DNA of 64,000 nt from an uncultured Bacteroidota bacterium (GTDB lineage: Bacteria > Bacteroidota > Bacteroidia > Flavobacteriales > Flavobacteriaceae), in the NCBI GenBank assembly GCA_902620455.1, contig CACNIG010000005.1:1-64000 (forward strand), in the 5' to 3' direction. Positions 50,133-60,029 of this stretch are shown here, piece after piece (positions within the stretch are counted from its first letter, which is position 1; each line of letters begins with the position of its first letter). Both the position numbers and the translations under genes were made by a program. A model generated the notes under the pieces. That model was not told the origin of the DNA and ran no database searches. It saw only the letters and a program-made list of their open reading frames with translations.

Positions 50133-52886
50133 ATGGATAAATTCTCATTTCTTAATTCAGCACATACAAGTTTTTTTGCAGAAATGTATGACCAATACCT
50201 GGAGTCTCCTGATAGTTTAGAGCCAAGTTGGAAAGCTTTTTTTCAGGGTTTTGATTTTGGATTGGAAAATGCAAATATTACTGTTGAAGAGAAGAAATTT
50301 GAAGTCCCAGAGAATATAAGTAAAGAGTTCAAAGTTGTAAATCTTATTGACGCTTACAGACAAAGAGGGCATCTTTTTACAATAACAAATCCTGTTAGAC
50401 AGAGAAGAAAGTATTCTCCAACACTTGATATTGAAAATTTTGGTTTGACTAAAACAGATCTCGATCTGGTTTTTAGTGCTGGGGAAGTAGTTGGCATTGG
50501 ACCAGATAAGTTGAGCAATATCATTGATCATCTTCAAAAAATATATTGTGAATCAATTGGATTAGAATATATGTACATAAGAGATCCAGAAAAAGTTAAA
50601 TGGATACAAAATTTTATTAATATTAATGGTAATCAACCAAATTTTTCAAAAGATGAGAAACTATCAATCTTGGATAGCTTAAATAAGGCTTATACATTTG
50701 AAAATTTTCTTCAAAAAAAATATGTTGGTCAAAAAAGATTTTCTCTTGAAGGAGGGGAGTCATTAATTCCAGCTATAGACTTTCTAATTAACTCTGCAGC
50801 TGAAAAGGGAATTGAAGAATTTGTAATGGGAATGTCTCACAGAGGTAGATTAAATACTCTAGTAAATATTTTTGGAAAATCAAGTAGAGATATTTTTGGT
50901 GAGTTTGAAGGCAAGGATTATGAAGAAGATATTTTTGATGGAGATGTGAAATATCATCTTGGATGGACATCAGAGAGAATATCAACATCAGGTAAAAAAA
51001 TTAATATGAACCTCGCACCAAATCCATCTCATCTTGAATCTGTTGATCCTATTGTTCAGGGAATTGCTAGAGCAAAGCTTGAGAATGATTTTGATAACAA
51101 TACTAATAAAGTTCTACCTATAATTGTTCATGGAGATGCTGCTATTGCTGGTCAAGGAGTTGTATACGAAGTAATTCAAATGTCAAGACTTAAAGGATAC
51201 TCAACTGGAGGTACAATTCATTTGATAGTTAATAATCAAGTTGGATTTACTACTAACTATCTTGATGCTAGGTCAAGTACATATTGTTCAGATGTTGGTA
51301 AAGTAACACTTTCTCCAGTCCTACATGTTAACTCAGATGATGTTGAAGCAGTTATTCATGCAGTAACTTTTGCACTAGAATACAGAAACAAATTTAATAG
51401 GGATGTTTTTATTGACTTATTAGGATACAGAAAATATGGCCATAATGAAGGAGATGAACCTCGATTTACTCAGCCTAAACTATATAAGTATATATCTGGT
51501 CATCCAAATCCAAGAGATATATACGCATCTAAACTTAAGAATCAAGGAATAATAAATGATGATCATGTTTCTAAAATTGAATTAGAATATTTTTCAAAAC
51601 TAGAAGCTGAGTTAACTGATTCTAAGAAAAAACAAAAAACAAACATTACACCATTCATGCAAGAAGTATGGGAAGGGTTTACAAGAGTTGATGAGAAAAA
51701 AATGCTCGAAGATTATAAAACAAGTTCGGTAAAAAAAGATATACTCAATGTTGCAAGATCTATTATTTCATTACCGAACAAACCATTTTTGAGAAAGATT
51801 ATTAAGCTATTTGATTCTAGAGAGAAGTTAATATTTGAAAATGGAAAGGTTGATTGGGCTATGGCTGAACTACTCGCATATGGAACTTTATTAAGTGAAG
51901 GTTTTAATGTAAGAATTTCGGGACAGGATGTCGAAAGAGGAACCTTTTCTCACAGACATGCAGTTTTAAAATCTGAGGATTCAGAGGAAGAATATCTCCC
52001 TCTAAATAATGTTGATTCAATTAACAAAGGATTATTTAGAATATATAACTCTCCTTTATCTGAATATGGTGTTTTAGGATTTGATTATGGTTATGCGCTT
52101 GCTAGTCCTAATTGCTTGACGATTTGGGAAGCTCAATTTGGAGATTTTTCAAATGGAGCTCAAATAATCATTGATCAGTATATTTCTTCTGCTGAAGATA
52201 AATGGAAATTGCAAAATGGTATAGTATTATATCTACCTCATGGTTATGAAGGGCAGGGAGCTGAACACTCTTCTGCAAGGATGGAACGCTATTTGCAGTT
52301 ATGTGCAAAGGACAATATGTATGCAGCAAATTGTACTACTCCATCAAATCTTTTTCACCTACTAAGAAGGCAAATGCTAACTAAATTTAGAAAACCTTTA
52401 ATTTTATTTACTCCAAAAAGTCTTCTTCGTCATCCTCAAGTTATCTCTAATATTGATGAGTTAACAAGTTCTAAATTTATTCCAGTAATTACTGATTCTG
52501 AAATTGAGCCTGATAAAGTAGATTCTCTTGTATTCTGTAGTGGAAAATTTTATTTTGATTTAATTGATTATAGAGAAAAGAATAACATAAAAAATGCTGC
52601 AATTGTAAGAATAGAACAATTATTTCCTCTTCCAGTTAAATTGATTATTTCTGAAATTAAAAAATTCTCAAATGCTACAGATATAGTTTGGGCACAGGAA
52701 GAACCAAGAAATATGGGTGCCTGGAATCATATTCAAACCTACCATCCAATTGCAAAAAACATGAGACCTGCAACAAGAAGATTCTATGGGTCAACAGCAT
52801 CAGGAAGCTTTACTAGATTTGAGCGAAGACATAATCAAGTCATTGAATATGTTTTTGATAAAACAAAAAACAATTTTAGAAAATAA
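50133..52886 (+). CDS. sucA: 2-oxoglutarate dehydrogenase E1 component
   Basis: Thiamine-diphosphate enzyme of the TCA cycle that decarboxylates 2-oxoglutarate and passes the succinyl group to the E2 lipoyl arm. The N-terminal E2-binding segment (FLNSAHTSFFAEMYDQYLESP) and EFVMGMSHRGRLNTLVN are typical. The HGDAAIAGQGVVYE ThDP motif, YRKYGHNEGDEPRFTQP, and the C-terminal domain with HGYEGQGAEHSSARMERYLQ are also present. It is 917 residues. The matching E2 gene is not adjacent but 4 kb away at 56853, after four unrelated genes. Confidence 0.97.
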   Translation: MDKFSFLNSAHTSFFAEMYDQYLESPDSLEPSWKAFFQGFDFGLENANITVEEKKFEVPENISKEFKVVNLIDAYRQRGHLFTITNPVRQRRKYSPTLDIENFGLTKTDLDLVFSAGEVVGIGPDKLSNIIDHLQKIYCESIGLEYMYIRDPEKVKWIQNFININGNQPNFSKDEKLSILDSLNKAYTFENFLQKKYVGQKRFSLEGGESLIPAIDFLINSAAEKGIEEFVMGMSHRGRLNTLVNIFGKSSRDIFGEFEGKDYEEDIFDGDVKYHLGWTSERISTSGKKINMNLAPNPSHLESVDPIVQGIARAKLENDFDNNTNKVLPIIVHGDAAIAGQGVVYEVIQMSRLKGYSTGGTIHLIVNNQVGFTTNYLDARSSTYCSDVGKVTLSPVLHVNSDDVEAVIHAVTFALEYRNKFNRDVFIDLLGYRKYGHNEGDEPRFTQPKLYKYISGHPNPRDIYASKLKNQGIINDDHVSKIELEYFSKLEAELTDSKKKQKTNITPFMQEVWEGFTRVDEKKMLEDYKTSSVKKDILNVARSIISLPNKPFLRKIIKLFDSREKLIFENGKVDWAMAELLAYGTLLSEGFNVRISGQDVERGTFSHRHAVLKSEDSEEEYLPLNNVDSINKGLFRIYNSPLSEYGVLGFDYGYALASPNCLTIWEAQFGDFSNGAQIIIDQYISSAEDKWKLQNGIVLYLPHGYEGQGAEHSSARMERYLQLCAKDNMYAANCTTPSNLFHLLRRQMLTKFRKPLILFTPKSLLRHPQVISNIDELTSSKFIPVITDSEIEPDKVDSLVFCSGKFYFDLIDYREKNNIKNAAIVRIEQLFPLPVKLIISEIKKFSNATDIVWAQEEPRNMGAWNHIQTYHPIAKNMRPATRRFYGSTASGSFTRFERRHNQVIEYVFDKTKNNFRK

Positions 52887-52906
52887 TTTTTATCTTAAAT
52901 TTGATT

Positions 52907-53392
52907 ATGGCTATGAAAGATATGTTAGTTAAACTTTATGATCTACCAAAAAAATGTAAAGAACTTGAAGATCTTTCAAAATCAATCTCATTTAGGCGCC
53001 CATTAGCAGCTGAAAAATCTATTGTTAATAAATGGGTAAAAAAAGAATTTGGTGATGGATGGGAAAGTGAGGTAGATGTTTCTTTTTCAAGAAAACCAAT
53101 AACAACTTATGTAGCTATTGAAGATGATCAAATTCTTGGCTTCGCTACATATGATGCAGCCTATTTAAATTTTCTTGGTCCTATGGGAGTCAAAAAAAAT
53201 AGTAGAAAAAAGGGATTAGGTAAAGCATTACTTTTTTTAGCTCTAAACTCTATGAAAGAAATGGGTTATGCTTATGCCATAATCGGCGGTGTTGGTCCTG
53301 CTAAATTTTATGAGAAAACTTTTAATGCTAAAATAATAGAAGGATCTGACCCTGGAATTTACAAAGGAATATTAAGCGATGTCCCTGTCTAA
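52907..53392 (+). CDS. GNAT-family N-acetyltransferase
   Basis: A 161-residue GNAT protein when started at the ATG at 52907 (a TTG six bases earlier is also in frame). The acetyl-CoA loop is SRKKGLGKALLFLAL, preceded by NFLGPMGVKKN, and the C-terminal FYEKTFNAKII is typical. The GGVGPAKFYEKTF segment occurs in a GNAT subgroup of unknown substrate. It overlaps the following amino-acid permease gene by 14 bases, so acetylation of an imported amine or amino acid is possible. Confidence 0.82.
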   Translation: MAMKDMLVKLYDLPKKCKELEDLSKSISFRRPLAAEKSIVNKWVKKEFGDGWESEVDVSFSRKPITTYVAIEDDQILGFATYDAAYLNFLGPMGVKKNSRKKGLGKALLFLALNSMKEMGYAYAIIGGVGPAKFYEKTFNAKIIEGSDPGIYKGILSDVPV

Positions 53393-54785
53393 AGTTGATA
53401 AGGATTCCAAATTACTTGCAAAATTTGGTTACAGACAGGATCTAAATAGGTCAATGAAAGGTTTCTCATCCTTTGCGATATCTTTTTCTTTGATATCTAT
53501 TTTAACAGGAATTTTTGCAAACTTTCATTTTGGGTACTCTGAGGTTGGCCCATGGATATCAATTTCTTGGTTAATAGTTTTCATTGGACAATTTTTTGTA
53601 GCCTTAATAATGGCTGAATTATCAATTAGATTTCCAATCTCAGGATATGGCTATCAATGGTCATCTAGACTCGTAAATTCAAAATTAGGTTTTGCAACAG
53701 GTTGGCTGTTACTAATGCAGTTTCTAACTGGATTTCCAGGAATCTGTAAAACTTTGGGTATAGTATTAAGTGATTTTTTATCTCAAGTGTTCTCTCTGGA
53801 AGTAAGCGATATTACTATATCAATAATTATAATTTGGGTAATTACTTTAATTCATAAAAATGGAATTAAAATGGTTTCTTATATTAATAACATTGGAGTT
53901 ATAACAGAAATCATAGGAGTAATTCTTTTGATATTTGCACTAGGTTTCTTTGTGACTAATGGGGTTGAGGATTTTTCAATTTCAAAAATGACCAATGATT
54001 TTAAAATTTCAGATATAGGGTTTGAATCTTTTGCATTATCAATTTTACTGGGAGCTTGGTGCCTAACAGGATTTGAAGCAGCTGCAGATATGTCTGAAGA
54101 AACAAAAAACCCAACAAAGATTGTTCCTAAGTCAATAATTAATTCTCTATTAACATCTGGGTTTTTTGGAATAGTGATAATAATATTTTCTGTCATTTTA
54201 TTGCAAAAGGATATTTATACGACTGGTTCTGAAAATTTTTTGACAGATTTACTTAGAAATGAATTTGGGGTATTAATATACTCTGTAATTCTTTTATTTG
54301 TAATCGCTGCAATTTTTGCATGTGGAGTTGCTTGTATGGCTACTGCTTCAAGGCTAATTTTCTCAATGTCTAGAGATTCTGTTCTTCCAAACTCAACTTG
54401 GCTTAAGACAATTGATAAAAATAAATCTCCTGTGAATTCACTAATTCTTATCGGAGTATTAGCAACACTTTTTATAATCATCTTTAATAAAATTGAGGTA
54501 ATAACAAGTGTATCTGCAATTGCTGGCTATATTGGATATTGTGGAATTATCTTTTCATCATTTTATCTTAACAATGATAACAAAGATGGAATTAGAACCC
54601 CCAAATATGTTAAGTTTTTTACACTACTTTGGTGTGTGTTTGTTGTATTATGCTTAATAATACCAGGACAGTCTATTGATGGCTTCGATACTGAATATAT
54701 TCCTGCTATTTCGACTGGAATATTTATAATATTAGGACTAATAATCTTTACAATTAAAAACAAGAATAAAAATGCAATACTTTAG
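53379..54785 (+). CDS. APC-family amino acid permease
   Basis: An inner-membrane transporter of 468 residues with about 12 hydrophobic segments. The N-terminal SSFAISFSLISILTGIFANF and WISISWLIVFIGQFFVALIMAELS match helices 1 and 2 of the APC superfamily, followed by PISGYGYQWSSRL and the GFEAAADMSEETKNPTKIVPKSI motif after helix 6. Resembles the gamma-aminobutyrate/choline-type permease subgroup; the substrate is not certain. It overlaps the GNAT gene upstream and the dehydrogenase gene downstream by 14 bases each, a tightly coupled trio. Confidence 0.88.
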   Translation: MSLSKVDKDSKLLAKFGYRQDLNRSMKGFSSFAISFSLISILTGIFANFHFGYSEVGPWISISWLIVFIGQFFVALIMAELSIRFPISGYGYQWSSRLVNSKLGFATGWLLLMQFLTGFPGICKTLGIVLSDFLSQVFSLEVSDITISIIIIWVITLIHKNGIKMVSYINNIGVITEIIGVILLIFALGFFVTNGVEDFSISKMTNDFKISDIGFESFALSILLGAWCLTGFEAAADMSEETKNPTKIVPKSIINSLLTSGFFGIVIIIFSVILLQKDIYTTGSENFLTDLLRNEFGVLIYSVILLFVIAAIFACGVACMATASRLIFSMSRDSVLPNSTWLKTIDKNKSPVNSLILIGVLATLFIIIFNKIEVITSVSAIAGYIGYCGIIFSSFYLNNDNKDGIRTPKYVKFFTLLWCVFVVLCLIIPGQSIDGFDTEYIPAISTGIFIILGLIIFTIKNKNKNAIL

Positions 54786-55800
54786 TTTAAATACAAATGT
54801 CAAACAATTAAGGATTGGGAGAGGTGTCTCCAAGGGAATAGGGAAAGAACTTGGAAAATATGTTGTTGCTACAATGGAGATTCCATGGAATATTATTAAA
54901 AATGATATGGGTAAATCTCCAGAAAAAGTTATTAATGTGACCTCTGTTGAGAAACAGTGGATTGAGGATCAGATAAAAGAACTTCCTGAATTTGACACAA
55001 TTGTAGGTATTGGAGGAGGAATGGCTATTGATGTAGCTAAATATATTTCATGGAAATTAAATAAAAAGTTAGTCTCAATTCCAACAATTTTAAGTGTAGA
55101 TGCTTTTACAACCCCAGCAGCTGGTGTGAGGGTTAACCATGATGTAGAGTATCTTGGAATTGCTTCACCTAATCCTCTTATAATTGATTATGATTTATTA
55201 AGGTCTGCACCTAAAGAACTAAACATTGCTGGTGTTGGAGATCTATTTTCTATTCATACTGCATCATTTGATTGGCAATATGCAAATTCAAGAGGAAAGT
55301 CAGAGTATCCATATAGCCAAAATGCCATTGATAATGGAAAAAAAATTCTTGACTTCATTTATGATAATATCGGTAATATAAAAGAAAACAATGATAATGG
55401 ATTAAGGTCTATTGTTGAAGCATATATTTCACTAAACACTATTTGTCTTCCAATAGATCATTTTCGAATTGAAGAGGGTTCAGAGCATTATCTTTTTTAT
55501 GAACTAGAAGAAAGACTTAAGCGTCCATTTATTCATGGGAATATTATAGGTCTTGGTATATACTTGTTAAGTAGGCTTCAAAAAAATGATCCTTTGTTTA
55601 TCACAGAGATGATGGATGAGTCAGGCCTAATTTACCATCCAAACTCTATGAATATTAAAAGAGAAGATTTGAGAGAATCTCTTCTTTCTTTAAAAAATTA
55701 CGTAAAGTCTAAAGATAAACTATGGTTTACAGTTATTGATGACTCTATGATTGATGAAGAATGGATTAATGAAAATTTAAGTGATTTAAAATTTAAATAA
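54772..55800 (+). CDS. sn-Glycerol-1-phosphate dehydrogenase-like enzyme (AraM/EgsA family)
   Basis: A 342-residue member of the DHQ-synthase/iron-alcohol-dehydrogenase superfamily. The NAD-binding TIVGIGGGMAIDVAKYISWK, the SIPTILSVDAFTTPAA segment, metal-ligand Asp in AGVGDLFSIHTASFDWQ and His residues in EEGSEHYLFYE and PFIHGNIIGLGI match glycerol-1-phosphate dehydrogenases, which reduce dihydroxyacetone phosphate to sn-glycerol 1-phosphate. In bacteria this product is not the normal phospholipid precursor. No prenyl-glyceryl phosphate synthase is nearby. It overlaps the APC permease by 14 bases. A different polyol or ketose phosphate is possible. Confidence 0.83.
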   Translation: MQYFSLNTNVKQLRIGRGVSKGIGKELGKYVVATMEIPWNIIKNDMGKSPEKVINVTSVEKQWIEDQIKELPEFDTIVGIGGGMAIDVAKYISWKLNKKLVSIPTILSVDAFTTPAAGVRVNHDVEYLGIASPNPLIIDYDLLRSAPKELNIAGVGDLFSIHTASFDWQYANSRGKSEYPYSQNAIDNGKKILDFIYDNIGNIKENNDNGLRSIVEAYISLNTICLPIDHFRIEEGSEHYLFYELEERLKRPFIHGNIIGLGIYLLSRLQKNDPLFITEMMDESGLIYHPNSMNIKREDLRESLLSLKNYVKSKDKLWFTVIDDSMIDEEWINENLSDLKFK

Positions 55801-55805
55801 TCAAC

Positions 55806-56765
55806 TTAAAAAATTCCAGCATTTTCGAAGCTTCTTTTAATTGAATTAAAAGTTACTCTGGCTGCATCTTCATTGTTCATCTTATTTAATTCCTTATTAA
55901 ATGGTTCTGCATTAACAGTTCCTTCATAACCAATATTATTTAAAAAATTCAAGAATGGGGCTGTGTCAATCAATCCAGATTCACCAGGAAGTTCTCTCTC
56001 ATTATCTAACTGTTCGTCTCTAGATCTTCCAAGAACAGCATCATTAATTTCACACAAAATTATGTCATCTTTTTTTAAAAATTTTAAATCCTCAACTGCA
56101 TGATTTGCGCAATATAAATGAAAGGCATCAAGTTGATAACCAACATTCTTTTCATTAATGGCAACAATTAACTCTCTTAGTTCATCAATTGTTCTAATAA
56201 ATGAAAATTGATCTCTTGACATCAAAGTTTTGGGCCCTACAAATTCCAATCCAAGTTTCATGCCATGGTCCCCAATAATTTTTGCACACTCTTTAAGTCT
56301 TTCTTTGTGTATTTTAAAATTTTTTAAATAAGTTAATTTGTTATTTGTTGGCATAATCCAAGTATTAAAACCCTTTACATTTAACTTGTTTAAAATTTTA
56401 CAGTGATTATCTAAAGTGACCAATCCTTTATTAAACTGATTCTTGCTTGTTCTAAATTGAAGTGGTAATCCGGACACATCAAATGAAATTCTATTTTCAC
56501 TCATTTTTTCAAGATAACTATCAATTTCTTTTTGATCCATTTCCTGAAATTCACTTACAATAGGGATAATCGAATCAAAATTATATTTTTTGGCGAGTTC
56601 AAGAAGTTCTAAAGCTGTACAATTAATTCCAACTTTATAAGGATTTAAACTGATCTTGATCTTTCTATTTGAACTTCTCTGTAAAGAATATAGATTTTGG
56701 TTTAATGAAATTAGACCAATTGACGCAATGGCTGACGACTTAATAAATCCTCTTCTATTCGACAT
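55806..56765 (-). CDS. Exported TIM-barrel sugar-phosphate isomerase/epimerase-like protein
   Basis: A 319-residue xylose-isomerase-like TIM-barrel protein with a twin-arginine signal (SNRRGFIKSSAIASIGLI). Metal-ligand segments include LGLEFVGPKT, GYQLDAFHLYCA, LCEINDAVLGRS and VNAEPFNKEL. It is a paralogue in architecture of the protein at 15488-16405, though clearly diverged. Convergent with the glycerol-1-phosphate dehydrogenase-like gene (five bases apart). Substrate unknown. Confidence 0.85.
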   Translation of the reverse strand: MSNRRGFIKSSAIASIGLISLNQNLYSLQRSSNRKIKISLNPYKVGINCTALELLELAKKYNFDSIIPIVSEFQEMDQKEIDSYLEKMSENRISFDVSGLPLQFRTSKNQFNKGLVTLDNHCKILNKLNVKGFNTWIMPTNNKLTYLKNFKIHKERLKECAKIIGDHGMKLGLEFVGPKTLMSRDQFSFIRTIDELRELIVAINEKNVGYQLDAFHLYCANHAVEDLKFLKKDDIILCEINDAVLGRSRDEQLDNERELPGESGLIDTAPFLNFLNNIGYEGTVNAEPFNKELNKMNNEDAARVTFNSIKRSFENAGIF

Positions 56766-56852
56766 ATTTTTTTGTTCATTAAGATAATGATTATTTAAAT
56801 AGTTTCAATTTTATGATTAATTTAGATAACTTAAAAAAGCTAAAGATTACTC

Positions 56853-58043
56853 ATGGTCCTTGAAATGAAAATTCCTTCCCCTGGTGAGTCAATAACAGAA
56901 GTTGAAATATCTCAATGGCTTGTAAAAGATGGAGATATCGTTACTAAGGATCAAACGATTGCAGAAATAGATTCAGACAAAGCTACACTCGATCTTCCAG
57001 CTGAAGCATCTGGAAAAATTACCTTAAAAGCTGAAGAGGGTGACTCAATGTCTGTTGGTGATATTGTATGTCTAATTGATACATCTGATGCTTCAAATTC
57101 TGAATCTATAAATTCAGAGTCTCTATTGGATAATATAAAAGAGGAAAAAAAGATTGATCCGAATAAGATTGAAGAAGTAAGTATTACTCCTCTTGCTAGA
57201 AATATTGCTTCTGATAAAGGTATTGATATCAATGAAATAGAGTCAAAAGGAGATAAAATAACAAAAGATGATGTCTTAAAAGTAGTTCCAGCTATGGGCT
57301 CTTCAAATCACGGAGGCAGGATTGAAAATAGAGAAAAACTTTCAATGTTAAGAAGAAAAGTTTCTGAAAGACTAGTTTCTGTTAAAAATGAAACAGCTAT
57401 GTTAACTACTTTCAACGAAGCTGATTTGTCAAAAATATTTGATATTAGAAAAAAGTTTAAGGAAGCCTTTTCTCAAAAATATGGTGTAAGTCTTGGTTTT
57501 ATGAGTTTTTTCACTAAAGCTGTCACAAGGGCACTTGAACTTTATCCTGATGTAAATTCCATGATTGATGGTAATGAAAAAATTTCCTATAACTACTCTG
57601 ATATAAGTATTGCTGTCTCTGGTCCAAAAGGACTGATGACTCCAGTGCTTAGAAATGCCCAAGAATTGTCTTTTGCTGCTGTTGAGCAAGAGATAAAAAG
57701 ACTTGCAGATAATGTAAGGAATAAATCAATAACCGTGGATGATTTAACTGGTGGTACTTTTACAATATCAAATGGAGGAGTTTTTGGGTCAATGCTTTCT
57801 ACACCAATTATTAATCCTCCACAATCAGGAATTCTTGGAATGCATAATATTATTCAAAGACCAATTGCTGTTGATGGAAAAGTTGAGATAAGACCCATGA
57901 TGTATTTAGCTTTATCATATGATCACAGAATTATTGATGGTAATCAATCTGTTGGATTTCTAATTGCTGTCAAAGAAGGAGTAGAGGATCCAGAAAATAT
58001 TTTAATGGATGGAAAAGTTAAAAAATCCCTAGGACTTAATTAA
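56853..58043 (+). CDS. sucB: 2-oxoglutarate dehydrogenase E2 (dihydrolipoyl succinyltransferase)
   Basis: Carries the lipoyl arm and transfers succinyl groups to CoA. The lipoyl domain (residues 1-78) has the target Lys in [14 protein letters not shown] flexible linker leads to the E1/E3-binding domain (about 108-145; [20 protein letters not shown]), then the catalytic domain with [23 protein letters not shown] and YDHRIIDG with the active-site His. It is 396 residues with a single lipoyl domain. tatD follows two bases later. Confidence 0.95.
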   Translation: MVLEMKIPSPGESITEVEISQWLVKDGDIVTKDQTIAEIDSDKATLDLPAEASGKITLKAEEGDSMSVGDIVCLIDTSDASNSESINSESLLDNIKEEKKIDPNKIEEVSITPLARNIASDKGIDINEIESKGDKITKDDVLKVVPAMGSSNHGGRIENREKLSMLRRKVSERLVSVKNETAMLTTFNEADLSKIFDIRKKFKEAFSQKYGVSLGFMSFFTKAVTRALELYPDVNSMIDGNEKISYNYSDISIAVSGPKGLMTPVLRNAQELSFAAVEQEIKRLADNVRNKSITVDDLTGGTFTISNGGVFGSMLSTPIINPPQSGILGMHNIIQRPIAVDGKVEIRPMMYLALSYDHRIIDGNQSVGFLIAVKEGVEDPENILMDGKVKKSLGLN

Positions 58044-58044
58044 T

Positions 58045-58806
58045 TTGATTGATACTCACACCCATTTATATTTAGATCATTTTAAGGATGATATTGATGA
58101 TGTAATTCATAGAGCAGTTGCTGTTGGTGTCGAAAAATTTTATTTACCATCAATTAGTTCAAAGCATAATAAGAGTATGCATGATTTGAAAAATAAATTT
58201 CCAAATAGAATTTTTTGTATGATTGGCCTTCATCCTTGTTACGTTGATCAAAACTTTGAATTGGAAATTGAATTTGTAAAAAAACAAATTAAAGAACATG
58301 ATTATAAAGCTATTGGGGAAATTGGAATAGACCTATTTCATGAAAAAAAATATTTTGATCAGCAAGTAATTGCATTTGAGGAACAAATAAAATTATCTAT
58401 TGATTATGACATGCCGATTGTAATTCACTCTAGAGACTCTTTTAATGAAATTTTTGAAGTTCTTCAACAATTTAAATCAAACAAACTGAGAGGAATTTTT
58501 CACTGTTTTACTGGTAATGTGGAACAGGCCAATAAGATAATTGATTTAAATTTTCATATAGGAATTGGAGGAGTTGTAACATTTAAAAATGGAAAAATTT
58601 CAGAATTTTTAAGTTCTGTTCCAATAGAAAGGATTGTTCTGGAAACAGATTCTCCATATTTGGCTCCGTCTCCTTTCAGAGGGAAAAGAAATGAGAGTTC
58701 ATATTTGACTATAATAGCTGATAAGCTATCAGAGATATATAATTTAGATGTTTCAGAAATATCAAGAATAACACAGAAAAATTCCTATGAAATTTTTGGT
58801 GATTAA
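58045..58806 (+). CDS. tatD: TatD-family metal-dependent hydrolase
   Basis: A 253-residue TIM-barrel hydrolase; family members have DNase or exonuclease activity. Metal ligands are seen in IDTHTHLYL, IGEIGIDLFH, IVIHSRDS, GIFHCFTGN and LETDSPYLAPSPFRGKRNES. The start is TTG at 58045, immediately after the sucB stop, so that the protein begins with the conserved IDTHTH; no ATG fits. tRNA-Ser follows 11 bases after the stop and may share the transcript. Confidence 0.92.
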   Translation: MIDTHTHLYLDHFKDDIDDVIHRAVAVGVEKFYLPSISSKHNKSMHDLKNKFPNRIFCMIGLHPCYVDQNFELEIEFVKKQIKEHDYKAIGEIGIDLFHEKKYFDQQVIAFEEQIKLSIDYDMPIVIHSRDSFNEIFEVLQQFKSNKLRGIFHCFTGNVEQANKIIDLNFHIGIGGVVTFKNGKISEFLSSVPIERIVLETDSPYLAPSPFRGKRNESSYLTIIADKLSEIYNLDVSEISRITQKNSYEIFGD

Positions 58807-58817
58807 TATATTTAATT

Positions 58818-58904
58818 AGAGAGGTGGCCGAGTGGTTTAAGGCGCACGCTTGGAAAGCGTGTATTCTAGAAATGGAATCGTGGGTTCGAATCCCATCCTC
58901 TCTG
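58818..58904 (+). tRNA. tRNA-Ser (anticodon GGA)
   Basis: The acceptor AGAGAGG pairs with CCTCTCT and the discriminator is G, as expected for Ser. The D arm is GGCC-rich (GGCCGAGTGGTTTAAGGC). The anticodon stem CACGC/GCGTG holds loop TTGGAAA, giving GGA. A long variable arm (ATTCTA-GAAA-TGGAAT) and T arm GTGGG-TTCGAAT-CCCAT follow. No CCA is encoded. Decodes UCC/UCU. Confidence 0.96.
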
Positions 58905-59005
58905 CAATTTTAAAAAGCATAATACTTTAAAAATTTAGTAGTCATTAATTATATATTATATAAAACCAACTAATTAATTTTCTTAACTTGAAAAAAAACC
59001 AAAAA

Positions 59006-60013
59006 ATGTATAATTCAAAAATATCTGGATTAGGTAAATATCTCCCTGATAATGTCGTTACCAATGATGATCTTTCAAAAATTATGGATACATCAAACGA
59101 GTGGATTATTGAAAGAACAGGCATAAAAGAGAGAAGACATATAAAGAAAGGTGACGGGGATACAACTGCTACAATGGGAGTTAAGGCTGCGAAAATTGCA
59201 ATTGAAAGAGCTGGAATTGATAAAAATGATATTGATCTAATCCTTTTTGCTACTCTTAGTCCAGACTATTATTTTCCTGGAAGTGGAGTTCTAGTTCAAG
59301 AATTACTAGAGATTCCCACTTGTCCAGCAATGGATATTCGGAATCAGTGCTCTGGTTTTATTTATGCAATTTCAACCGCAGATCAATTTGTGAAATCGGG
59401 TATGTATAAAAATATTTTAGTCATTGGCTCCGAGAATCATTCTGGAGGTTTGGACATGACTACTAGAGGTAGGGGTGTTTCAGTAATTTTTGGTGATGGG
59501 GCTGGTGCTGCAGTTATATCTCGTGAAGATGATCTTTCAAAAGGCATCTTATCCTCTCATTTACATTCTGAGGGTAAACATGCAGAAGAATTATCTTTGA
59601 TTGGACCTAGTACCAACAGATGGGTCCCAGAAATTATTGATGCAAATGATCCAGAGGATATTTCTTACTATCCATATATGAATGGCCAATTAGTATTTAA
59701 AAATGCTGTTGTTAGATTTTCAGAGGTTATCATGGAAGGTTTAAATCATAATGATTTAACTCCAGACAAAATTAATATGTTGATACCTCATCAAGCCAAT
59801 CTCAGGATATCTCAATTTGTTCAAAAGAAATTTGGTCTTTCTGATGATCAGGTTTATAATAATATTCAAAAATATGGAAATACAACCGCAGGTTCAATTC
59901 CAATTGCTCTTACTGAAGCTTGGGAAAATTCAAAAATAAATGATGGCGACATAGTAGTATTAGCAGCATTTGGAAGTGGATTTACCTGGGGAAGCACAAT
60001 TATAAGATGGTAA
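59006..60013 (+). CDS. fabH: Beta-ketoacyl-ACP synthase III
   Basis: Starts fatty-acid synthesis by condensing acetyl-CoA (or a branched acyl-CoA) with malonyl-ACP. The catalytic Cys115 is in RNQCSGFIYAI, His in MLIPHQANLRI and Asn in YGNTTAGSIPIAL; DTSNEWIIERTGIKERR is the family's N-terminal block. I use the ATG at 59006 (335 residues); a TTG six codons upstream is also possible. It is the likely source of the iso-branched fatty acids typical of the class, but that is family knowledge. Followed 16 bases later by the PqaA-like gene. Confidence 0.94.
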   Translation: MYNSKISGLGKYLPDNVVTNDDLSKIMDTSNEWIIERTGIKERRHIKKGDGDTTATMGVKAAKIAIERAGIDKNDIDLILFATLSPDYYFPGSGVLVQELLEIPTCPAMDIRNQCSGFIYAISTADQFVKSGMYKNILVIGSENHSGGLDMTTRGRGVSVIFGDGAGAAVISREDDLSKGILSSHLHSEGKHAEELSLIGPSTNRWVPEIIDANDPEDISYYPYMNGQLVFKNAVVRFSEVIMEGLNHNDLTPDKINMLIPHQANLRISQFVQKKFGLSDDQVYNNIQKYGNTTAGSIPIALTEAWENSKINDGDIVVLAAFGSGFTWGSTIIRW

Positions 60014-60029
60014 CATAATTTAAGTAAAT

